A stretch of DNA of 64,000 bases from Heloderma charlesbogerti (Eukaryota; Chordata; Lepidosauria; Squamata; Helodermatidae), in the NCBI GenBank assembly GCA_026122225.1, contig JANEZZ010000473.1, positions 186,001 to 250,000 of the forward strand, written 5' to 3'. Every line of letters begins with the position of its first letter. Positions within the stretch are counted from its first letter, which is position 1. The position numbers and the translations under genes were made by a program. Below the pieces are notes generated by a model. That model was not told the DNA's origin. It ran no database searches and was given only the letters and a program-made list of their open reading frames with translations. Of the stretch, positions 55,532-64,000 are shown one piece after another.

Positions 55532-56473
55532 AGCAGAACTAGGGATGTCAGAGAATTCCACCATGGATCTTGGTGAGGCCAAATGCCAGTGCATTCGGCC
55601 CCCCGAACTCCGTGGCGGAATGGCCTGCCACCCCCTGCCCCCCTGGGGATCCCCCCCAGGATGAGCCTCACCTGGGGCGGATCTTCCGGGCGGCGGCGGC
55701 TCCGGCGGCGGCTTTGGCGGCAGCTTTGGTGGTGGCGGCCGGTCTTCCGACCAGCTGCCGCTGCCATTTCCAGGCTTGTGTAAAAAAAAAAAAAGATGTG
55801 ATAGGCTATGTAAAGATTTACATAGCCTATCATGGCTAGGTTTAAAAAAAAAGAAAAAAAATACGTGATAGGCTACGTAAATCTTTATGTAGTCTATCAT
55901 GGTTGGGTGGGTTTAAAAACAAACAAACCCGTGTATGCAAATGGTGGCGGCTATCTGTCTTAATCTACGTAAATATTACATAGACTATGATGGCAAAAAT
56001 AAAGGGGAACGTAAATAGCGTAGCGGGCGCTATTTGCGTCCCCTTTTGATTCGCCGTTTTAGCCTATGTAACGATTTACGTAGGCTAAAATGGTGAATGA
56101 AAAAGGGACGCAAATAGCGCCCACTACGCTATTTGCGTTCCCCTTTATTTTCGCCGTCATAGTCTATGTAAATATTTACGTAGATTAAGATGGCCAAAAA
56201 TAAGGAACTCAAATGGCGGCTGTAGCCGCTGCCATTTGCGTACACAGTTGGTTGTTGTTGTTGTTGTTTTTACCCAGAGCCCTCCGCGGCCAGAAATCCA
56301 GCTGCGGATGGCTCTGGCCTGGCCGGGGCGGGCCTGGCCGGCTGCTCTGTGGAGCTGCCGCGGAGCACAGCTGGCCGTTTGAGGATTCCGGAGGAAGGAA
56401 CGAAGCGCCTCCCCCCCCACCATCAGCATAATCCGTGAAAGGTAAGTCACTTTTGTACATCCCTAAGCAGAAC
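55532..56473 (+). mobile_element. Hairpin-array hAT element E
   Basis: The element is 55540-56465 (926 bp), flanked by an exact AGCAGAAC at 55532-55539 and 56466-56473. Left end TAGGGATGTCAGAGAATTCC; right end GTCACTTTTGTACATCCCTA. In order: GC-rich block; two TGATAGGCTA(C/T)GTAAA hairpins (55799-55832, 55865-55898); a TCTACGTAAAT hairpin (about 55970-55995). Then a GCAAATAGCG-type hairpin (about 56014-56045), a TTTTAGCCTA hairpin (about 56060-56090), a second GCAAATAGCG hairpin (about 56105-56145), a TAGTCTA hairpin (about 56158-56190), a GCAAATGGCGGC-type hairpin (about 56209-56245), and a C-rich block. Same parts as element B, in reverse. Confidence 0.9.
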
Positions 56474-57199
56474 CCATTTGACAAACTCTAGAGCTTCTGC
56501 TTTCCCCATCATAGCATTCCCCATCTTTAAAAGGCACAGAGCCCTGTTGTCGGGAATAAATTGCCCTCCCCCTTTGCAATCAACACCACAGAGTCAAAGC
56601 TTCAGGCTATTATGACTTTATTTTGACTTTATTTTATTATGATTTTATTTTGTAGACTAGCCTTTCTACAAATGCAGATTGGAAGCTCTCAGACTGCCCC
56701 AGGCCCTAAACAACTGATCTGCAATCTCTAATCAGAAAAGATGAACTGGAGGGTAATGAAGATGCCAACAGTTTGCCCATGAACCTCACAGCCAAACTTG
56801 TTTTGCTGTGATGCCCCTCCCTTAGGACAGCTCCCTCCTATGTCGGCTTCTAAGAGTGGCTATCCTGGCAGAGTGTCTGAGCCCTGTCCCTAACTTTTCC
56901 TGCTTCACTTTGCGACACACCCTAGTGTCTCTCAAGGTATGCTCCTCTTCCTCCTCCTTTGAAACTTGAGCTCCCACAGTGGAGGGAGGAGGCAGTGACT
57001 CAGCCTGGGCCATCTGTTTGTCAAGGCCTTCAAAGGAATCTCTCCCAGCATCTTGGGGCTCTAGGGACAGTTCCTACCCCGGGCTCTGATCTAGCTGTTC
57101 CAAATCTGATTCAGAATCAGAGCTGTCAGATATATCAATGGGCTTGGACTCATCCCTGACACCTGCTCCCCCACCCCCCAAATATGGGAATCTTACATA
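56474..57199. other. Spacer with a possible repeat remnant
   Basis: On the minus strand 56822-57013 a frame reads EEEEEHT and RHSARIATLRSRHRREL, an Arg-rich pattern that looks like a decayed mobile-element ORF, but I cannot place it. Otherwise no features. Confidence 0.3.
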
Positions 57200-57204
57200 A
57201 TGTA

Positions 57205-57440
57205 TATTATTTATTCATGTGTTACATTTATAGCCTGCCTTTCTTCCAAGGACCCCAAGGTGGCGTACATGATCCTCCCCCTCTCCATTTTATCTTCACA
57301 ACAACCCTGTGATGTAGGTTAGGCTGAGACTCAGTGACTGGCCCAAAGTCTCCCAGTGAGTTTCATGCCTGCCTGGGGACTAGAACCCAGATCTTCCAAG
57401 TCCAAGTCCAACAGGCTAACAACTAAACTGCACTGGCTCT
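57205..57440 (-). mobile_element. tRNA-derived SINE with LINE-type tail
   Basis: TTTATTCATGTGTTACATTT, CATTTTATCTTCACAACAAC and GTAGGTTAGGCTGAGACTCA, ending in a tRNA-like head with CTAGAACCCAGATCTTCC. Second copy of the SINE at 5409. Confidence 0.7.
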
Positions 57441-57445
57441 CATTA

Positions 57446-58384
57446 TAGGATTACACCTAATTCTTTTCTCTAGAACATATAACACTCTGCCCATATATAA
57501 TTTGAGTATATAATGCGTACAACAGAGTCAGGCTCCAAACCCTTTGGCTCCAACCTGTAGCCCAATTGCTTCCCTAGAATCTCATCTTAAAAACAGTAAC
57601 AACAGCTGCGAATTGCAGCCTTCTATAATGAATCCTCCCCAGCTCTGAGTTGCTCCAGCAAAACCAGTATTATTACTCGTAGACAAATTTGGCACAGGTT
57701 ACAACCAAACAGTAGCCTTTCCCTGCTCTTTCATTTTTATAGCATCAATTGGTTTGCAGCAGTGATTGCTGCTGTGTTCTGTGCTTTTCTTTCTAAGCCG
57801 GCCATGGATGGATATAGAAGCACTCTAGGAAGCTGGAAGCTGCTGCATTGCCTCAGGTTACACAGGATTGGATTCACAGCCAAGAAGCTGTGAATCCAAA
57901 CGTCACCCTTTCTGCTAATCCAAACCTACACCTGAAGGGACTCACCAGCTTTGAAGCAGTGACATCCCAAGTGCCACCAAAATGCCTCCTTTTCTGGCAA
58001 TGTACTATTAATGAGAAGAGACTAACAGCTCATTTATTTCTGAAACCAAGTCCAATATAGTAGCGTATGGCACTTTTCTCCCTCCCCTCTTCCATATTTT
58101 CAACGATGAGATGAAAACGTTGTAAGATGCTTCAGTGGACCCAGGAAAAACACAATGAAGGTCTCAAGGTAAATGCCCAGGTTTACTGAAACATGTTTAG
58201 CACGAACCTACTAAATGTAAATTGAGGCCTACCTACAGTAGCCTGAGCCGGACTAGCCTGTAGTAGAGACTGAGCCATAAAAGCTCGCTTGGAGATACTC
58301 CATATTCTGGTGTTGAGAAGTCATAAAAAACATGGAGTAGACTTCTAAATACTATGAGGTAAACAGAATAAGAGGAGAGACAGC
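57446..58384. other. Unassigned spacer
   Basis: No gene or known repeat recognised. Confidence 0.3.
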
Positions 58385-59535
58385 AGGGCCAGCCCTGCCA
58401 TTAGGCAGAGTGAGGCAGTCACCTGAGACAGCAGATACTTGGTGGCGGCAGCAGGAGTGGCAGACCCCTGGCCGTTACCCTCCATTAGAAGACAGAGCAG
58501 TTTTCCCCTGCTCTAGACTGCTTCCGTCTGGTGAGATGGAATATACTTTTCCATCACCAGTGTTGAAGTAATATCTGAGGCGGTGGAAGAGCTTGTGCTG
58601 GTCCTCATAACACTAGATTACTCATGGAGGCAAGTTCATATGTGCATAGTCCATGCTCAAGGACTGCAACAGCCAGAGGTGACTGCCAAACCATCAAGAA
58701 GCTGGCATTCAAGAAATGGACACTGCACAGATAGATCAAACACCACAGAGAGGGCTTTCATATCATCTCATATAGTTTCAAAGACAATGCTGTTCAAGTG
58801 AGGTGGTTCACGTGTTTAGCAGGGAACCATGTTGTGATATATCATGGAGGAAACAGTGTGTTCATGTGTCAATCCAGCAGTATTCATACATGTGTGAATG
58901 AGCTGAGGCTGGCCCAAGATGTTTTGCTGCCTGAGACAAAGGGCAAGGGCTCTGAACATGTCTGCAGCCTTTAAAAAACAACACCCCTCTCCATCCACCT
59001 ACAGAAGCTGAGAGGACTGGGGGAGGGGCAAGATCATGTGTCAATCATGTAACATGTATCCTTTGATACAGCCACAGCTTCCTAGTGGTGATCGTTTTGG
59101 TTGTAATGACTTGGAAAAAGTGTCCCCACCATCATGAATATTCCTGCCAAGAAGCTGCAGATGTATTGGGGATTCAATGGGCCATACCTTATGACCTCCT
59201 TCCTCAGAGCCAGACATTGTGGGAGGGAGTGTCCTACAGAAAGCCTGCAGGCCTACTTGCTCATGCCAAGAGGATTCTCAGTGTGAGGCAGAGAGTGGGG
59301 GGCTGAGAGCAGCTACCCACCTTTTATTTTGCTGAGAGTGAAACCGAGGTGGGCAGCTGTTCCAGAGAGCCCCACTGATTCCTCTCTCTGGCTGCGGCAA
59401 ATGCCACAGCAGGTGAGAAGATGGCGGGGCACCCTGGGGCAGGTGGGTGGGAGGGGAAGGGGGAGTGGTGCAATTTTTCACTTCTCCCACTCCAGTACAT
59501 CACTCTGCTTCATGTGAGGGCCAGCCCTGGATGTT
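58385..59535. mobile_element. Compound 'AGGGCCAGCCCT' MITE region
   Basis: Starts CAGGGCCAGCCCTGCCATTA with GAGGCAGTCACCTGAGA. A second terminus-like stretch lies at 58910 (GGCTGGCCCAAGATGTTTTG). It ends GTGAGGGCCAGCCCTGGATG near 59530. It holds the 59040-59190 repeat. It may be two elements; boundaries unclear. Confidence 0.4.
59040..59190 (+). repeat. Dispersed repeat, copy 2 of an inverted pair
   Basis: Inverted match to 55300-55450 over about 150 bp. It keeps the frame EYSCQEAADVLGIQWAI found on the minus strand there. No intact ORF. Confidence 0.7.
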
Positions 59536-60279
59536 ACAGTAAGCCCCCCCCCCCATTTCTTGGCTGTTGTATCAATGTTAGTGGTTTATTTCATCTCTTC
59601 TGCGCATACTATTTAGTCCATGCATGTATATGCAAAATGTCCCTTTTCTTTTCTTTTTCCATTTCCTTTCCCCCATCTTTTCCTTTCATTATCCCTTTAT
59701 TGCCTGCAGAACATGGCTTCTTAAATTGAAGATCCAATTCAAGATAGCAGTATTTTTCAGTGCCTGAGTGCTCTTGAGCTCCTTCATGCAGCGCTCCTAC
59801 TGCAAGTCGTCACACTCCTTTTCCTTCATCTGCATGCACTGCATTCTGCAGCACTTTCCCTGTCTGTCTTCCACTGCAGAGTAGCTCCGTCACAGTATTA
59901 CAGCAATTATTTAGCTCTGAACATGTCTGCAGCCTTTAAAAAACAACACCCCTTCTCCTTGGTACTAGAGAAATTTGGGATTACATGCCTTCCATAAAAA
60001 TGCCTTAGGCAGAGAGACACATGGTCATTTTTAATAAGAATTCAACTGATTTATTTAGCCAAAGAAAGAGAGAGTATGTCACTGATATCTTCATCAGTAC
60101 CCACCAGAGAGACCACATCTCAAGATGCTGTTAATTGTATATTCGGAACTCCAAACAAAAGGGAAATCCACTTCAAGTTTGGGTGGATACCAATGATCTA
60201 TTTTGAATCTGACTTGAGGGTGTCAGCCCTTAAATATTTACATGCTTTCTCTTATGCTCATACATGAAAAGTGATTCAG
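59536..60279. other. Unassigned spacer
   Basis: At 59913-59951 it holds a 39-bp copy of 58950-58988 (TCTGAACATGTCTGCAGCCT and onward). No gene recognised. Confidence 0.35.
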
Positions 60280-60281
60280 TG

Positions 60282-60634
60282 CCTTTCTACTGTCATTGTG
60301 CACTTATGATTACTCACTCATGGTAGCTTGCCAATCCTTTATATGACATCTTCCTCCTTCACAGCCTGTCCTACTCTTTGCAACCATTTCCCTGGCTTTC
60401 TTTAGATCGAGGAAAGTGTGGTATTATTTTGAAATGGCAGAATGAGACTCTCAGATATTTGTACAATTCCACTCAATCACATATAGTAGTTGTGTAATAA
60501 TGAAACGTATAGAAAGGCAGAGAAAGAAAAACCCTGGAAAAAGACATGTGTAAAGGAACCGATCTTAGTCCTGCAAAGAATCTGGAAGCAGAAGCCTCGG
60601 TAAAGTTGCGGGTTAAAAGCCTCATGTGGAAAAG
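60282..60634 (-). mobile_element. MITE with CCTCATGTGG ends (inverted copy)
   Basis: From TCATTGTGCACTTATGATTA to TAAAAGCCTCATGTGGAAA. It matches the copies at 17.9 and 46.4 kb in reverse, including the TTACTCACTCATGGTAG block. Confidence 0.65.
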
Positions 60635-61200
60635 CCCTTATACTACTTGCCACATGTATGATGTTGGTGCTCCGGGTATGAATGATGAACATGTGCACGG
60701 TCTTGCACCTCCTTTTTGAGGGCATCACAAATACAGACAACTCCATATCACACATAATATCATGGGCCTAAGCAGAGGGGCAGGTCCCACTCAGTCTCTA
60801 CCATTATGTGGGTATTTGAATGAGGCCACATTTGCCCAATTGTGACGCCTTTTAGTGTGGAACTAAGGTGGTTACTTACCCAAAGGCCTGTCTGTACTTT
60901 TGTTGAAGTGTATGCATTCTGCAACATACTAAGGCCATGGCAACCTGATCGGCGTGCGCTGCAGTAGAATTATCTCAGGGTAAGGAGTGATATCCTTCAT
61001 GTAATTTGCCTAAATAATGCAACAATTCATGGGGACATATTGGAACAGTGCTTAGGCATACACACATATTCTTATGCCTTGTATTTTCCATTCTTGTATC
61101 GTTTTTTTAAAAAAACCAGTTGTGTTGTACCACTAGTATTTCATTAGTCTGAAATGGCATGCATCTGCAATTATAGTTAATGATGCAAAGGCATTAAACA
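60635..61200. other. Unassigned spacer
   Basis: No gene or known repeat recognised. Confidence 0.3.
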
Positions 61201-61206
61201 GTGCAG

Positions 61207-61345
61207 CTATTCTTCAACCTGTTGCTCTCCAGATGTGTGGGACTGCAACTCTCAGCATTCCTAGCCCACATGGCTAACGGTTGGGAGTGATGGGAGTTGC
61301 AGCCGAACACATGGGTGGGACACCAGCTGAAGAAGGCTGGAACAG
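61207..61345. mobile_element. Palindromic MITE (hAT-like), 'AACTCCCATCA' family
   Basis: The left half holds TCTTCAACCTGTTGCTCTCC and GGGACTGCAACTCTCAGCAT. The right half holds GATGGGAGTTGCAGCCGAAC and ACACCAGCTGAAGAAGGCTG. Confidence 0.65.
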
Positions 61346-61749
61346 TGTTTCGGATGTATTAGCCTGTGAAGTACCACTGGGGCTTGCTGCTGCCATCTGG
61401 GTTCCCATCATGCTTGAAATGGCCGTATCAGGGTGACTGCAGAAGGCAACAGCCTAAATTTATATCAGGGAAGGCTGTCACACTTCCACAGGCTGTGCTG
61501 ATAGCCTCAATAAGCTTCATCTGGGAGAAAATGGAGACAGAAGGGCATCGCCAGCCAGAGCAGAGGAAAGGAATAAAAGTCTGGAAGGCAGGAGAGTTGT
61601 GGGTTGGGGGATAGGAATGTCTCTTGCTGGGAAATCTGGTTCTTTTTTGGCTTGATGGAATTCTGCGGCATGTGATTGGCATTGCATATGTGAGCTGAGC
61701 TGTGAGTTGTTCTCTGAACTCCGGGAACATTTTGCACCTTTTGGGGGGA

Positions 61750-61905
61750 AGGTTCTGCAATTTGCACAAATTTCTGAGCAATTTGTGCAAATTACAGCTG
61801 AATTTGCACAAATCTTGTAAATTCAGCTTTAATTTGCACAATTTCACCTGCAATTTACACAAATTTGACTGTAATTCATGCAAATTGCCCAGATATTTGC
61901 ACAAA
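61750..61905. repeat. Degenerate AATTTGCACAAAT repeat array
   Basis: Repeated CAATTTGCACAAATTT-like units at roughly 21-24-bp spacing in both orientations, giving an N-L-C/H-K-L pattern in translation. The same general composition occurs at 30700-30905. Confidence 0.7.
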
Positions 61906-61910
61906 TTGCA

Positions 61911-62795
61911 GCATCTCTCCCCTCTCCCCACACAAAATTCCCAGAAAATGGGCGAACTGGCCCACCTTGCTGCAAATCAAGTTGGGTCCTGCAGCAAGAG
62001 GGTGAGCCTAGGAAAACTCGTCAAACTCCACCCCCCTATGGATTTCTTCAACATCCCTGGAGAAGGAGGGAATGGAGCAAGCTGAAAAGTTGGAGGAAAG
62101 AGATGGAAACATGAAATGAAGGAAAGTGGAAAGAGATCAGAGAGGAGATGTAGGATGGGGAGGCTTGAGGGAGCAGGAGACCTAGAAGCTGGAACGAGAA
62201 AACTCCTGGGCAGCTTCACAGGCAGGGATGTACTTTCCCCTGAGCTCCTTGAAGAGCAAGCTACCCAGATGGGAGATGCAGGATCATTTTGGGAAGATTC
62301 AGAGCCAAGGGTGGAGATGACGGCAAGTAGAAAGAAGCATCTTTTGGCGTCCAAATTAGGTCTGTGCCTTAAAAGAAGTTGCAAAAGAGAAGAAGACTGA
62401 CCTATATTATTGCCAAACAAGTGCTTTAAGTAGGCTGGAATCCAAATCAAAAAGCATTTTGTTGAAAGCATGCTGGGCCTCTCGGGTTTATGCAATGCAT
62501 GGATCAAGGTAGCTTTAACCTTCCTCTCCCTAATGACCCACTCATGCCATCCAACTCTAGTTTTAAATACTCACATGGTTAAAGAGGCCACAACTGGGTA
62601 ATGTGAAGTGCACAATGCCTCTTAGTGCCTGCTTATCATAACCTGGAACATATTGCCACATACAGGAATGAAAAAATGAGCACTGCAAGGCTATTCCAGG
62701 CCAGGCCAGCAGCTCCTTTTAGGAAGCATCATTTTTTCACATAGACAGCCTATGACAATTCTCATATCATGTCATAATGCTCCATAGCTTGGAAG
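61911..62795. other. Unassigned spacer
   Basis: No gene recognised. The 176-codon minus-strand ORF at 61977-62507 has no motif and lies in purine-rich DNA. Confidence 0.3.
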
Positions 62796-62797
62796 AA

Positions 62798-63477
62798 CGC
62801 TATTTGCGTTGCCCTTATTTTCGCCGTAGTCTACATAAATCTTTACGTAGACTACCCCTGCCCAAACAAGGAACGCAAATGGTGGCGCCCATAGGTGCCG
62901 CCATTTGCGTACGAGCTTTTTTTTTTTTCAAAGTCACCCGTGATAGGCTACGTAAAGATTTACGTAGCCTATCATGGCTGACTTTGAAAATCTAGCCATG
63001 ATAGTCTACGTAAATCGTTATGTAGCCTATCACGTGTTTTTTTATATATATATATTTACTTTTTTTATTTTGCGGCCGGGGAGATGGGGCGCTCCCCCCG
63101 GCCTGAATTTCGGCAGTGAGGGATGGGGCGCCTCCCCCCCAGCCTGAATTTTGGCGGTGAGGGATGGGGCACCTCCTCCCCGGCCTGAATTTTGGCTGGG
63201 CAGGGCGGGGTGCAACCCCCCCGCCAAGAACTTCGGGGGGAGAACCGAAGCACCTCCCCCACACCGCGAAGCAAGCTGCGGGACCAGGTAAGGGACTTTC
63301 GTCCATCCTTAGTGGTAGCTGGTCCCTCGACCAGCTGCTGCGGACTCAAATGGCGGCTCTGCGGAATCTCCACGGAGTGGAGCCAGCTGGATTAGGATTT
63401 TGAGGGGAGGTGTGGAGCGCCTCCCCCCCACTGCGAATCACCCCGTCGAAAAGGTAAGTGACTTTCGTACATCCCTA
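62798..63477 (+). mobile_element. Hairpin-array hAT element F (5'-lost, with two right ends)
   Basis: No left terminus is seen. It starts with a CGCTATTTGCGTT half-hairpin. TAGTCTACATAAATCTTTACGTAGACTA follows at about 62826-62855, then a GCAAATGGTGGCGCC hairpin (62875-62910). Next are a TGATAGGCTACGTAAA hairpin (62940-62974) and TGATAGTCTACGTAAATCG with its partner (62999-63034). C-rich GAGG(G)ATGGGGCGCC units follow. One right end is GGGACTTTCGTCCATCCTTA (to 63311) and a second is GTGACTTTCGTACATCCCTA (to 63477), so two members are fused or nested. Confidence 0.75.
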
Positions 63478-64000
63478 GCAACAGCAAGATGAGGCAGAAG
63501 TGGGAAATGCTGACGTGAAGAAAAATGGAGTAGAGGATACTCCTTGGAAAAGGGTGACAGTTAGGAGAAGAAGAACTAGACGCCACTCTGCACCAGTGGA
63601 AGCAGTGGAACTGTGAAACCTATTCCAGGTACTTGAGGATAAGACTGGAGGACGGCCTGCAGAGGAAGAATCACAGGGGAACCTACATGAGAGTGAGCAA
63701 GAGGCTGAAGGTCAGTCAAACAGAGGCGATGAAACCCAGGCCTATAACAAGAAGAAGAGTGGCAGTAGTGGGAGACTCCTTGCTGAGTGGATTCGAGACC
63801 CAAATATGTTGCGAAGACCCGTGGACTTGCCAGGTATGTTGTCTCCTGGGAGGACGGATTAGAGACGTGACTGAAAGGTTGCCTGCACTCATAAAGCCCA
63901 CTGACAGGTATCCCCTTCTGAAGAGAAGAGAAGAGAAGACTGAGGGGAGATAGGATAGCGCTCTTCAAGTTGAAAGGTTGTCAGAGAGAGGAAGGCCAGC
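63478..64000 (+). mobile_element. CR1-type LINE, ORF1 joined to the end of ORF2
   Basis: A frame at 63633-63953 holds RRVAVVGDSLLSGFE, then CCLLGGRIRDVTERLPALI, matching the SGNH-esterase type of CR1 ORF1 with the GDSL block present. After TDRYPLL the sequence switches to RRLRGDRIALF-type coding (about 63920-63975), which belongs to the CR1 ORF2 C-terminus. Most of ORF1's end and ORF2 are missing. The element continues past the window. Confidence 0.7.

Noticed and set aside
61702..62085. 127-codon ORF with repeated NLHKF/NLCKLQ pattern
   Set aside because: The pattern is the translation of a degenerate DNA repeat, with a similar frame on the other strand.

Overview
The window is repeat-rich intergenic DNA from a vertebrate, most likely a squamate reptile (lizard or snake). 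The basis is two full-length RTE-BovB LINEs together with abundant CR1- and L2-type LINE 3' ends, tRNA- and 5S-derived SINEs, hAT-like and Harbinger-like MITEs, a Helitron relic and a gammaretrovirus-like provirus. I found no convincing host gene, tRNA gene, rRNA gene or CRISPR array. Nearly every substantial ORF belongs to a mobile element or lies opposite one. Family names for short elements rest on recognition by eye, not on a search.

Layout. 0-6 kb: a MITE with TAGGGTGGCC-type ends split by an L2-type fragment, an RTE 3' end, small palindromic MITEs, LINE 3' ends and a tRNA-derived SINE. 6.17-9.40 kb: BovB copy 1 (+), full length with an 11-bp target duplication and one uninterrupted ORF whose endonuclease and reverse-transcriptase catalytic motifs are both altered. 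9.9-12.2 kb: a degenerate Helitron (helicase part) carrying a hAT insertion with 8-bp duplications. 13.0-13.3 kb: a 196-bp palindrome. 17.0-18.25 kb: a hairpin-rich hAT element nested in the end of another MITE. 19.39-22.48 kb: BovB copy 2 (-), full length with an 11-bp duplication; catalytic motifs kept, reading frame broken. 23-31.8 kb: MITEs, LINE ends, a 5S-derived SINE and a large TIR element. 31.84-40.30 kb: a provirus with two LTRs and a CTAC duplication, sitting inside another TAGGGTGGCC-type MITE. Its gag and pol are broken, its env has a 334-codon open frame, and its leader holds a hAT fragment and a 645-bp palindrome. 40.3-54 kb: Harbinger-like MITEs, CR1 and SINE pieces, a 5'-truncated BovB and a perfect 20-bp-arm hairpin. 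54.4-56.5 kb and 62.8-63.5 kb: three more hairpin-rich hAT elements. 63.5-64 kb: an internally deleted CR1 that joins ORF1 sequence to the end of ORF2.

The most unusual feature is a set of GC-rich, non-coding hAT-type elements (17.0, 54.4, 55.5 and 62.8 kb, plus fragments at 10.3 and 32.3 kb). They are built from repeated short hairpins of a few fixed kinds: TAGGCTACGTAAA, TAGTCTACGTAAA, GCAAATGGCGGC and GCAAATAGCG, each followed by its reverse complement. The same hairpin sits inside an element with entirely different, MER1/Charlie-like ends at 10.3 kb.

No host gene network can be inferred. The relationships seen are nesting and therefore relative age: MITE before provirus (31.8/40.3 kb), provirus before hAT fragment (32.3 kb), Helitron before hAT (10.3 kb), Harbinger-like repeat before L2 end (54.27 kb), and MITE before hairpin hAT (17.0 kb).
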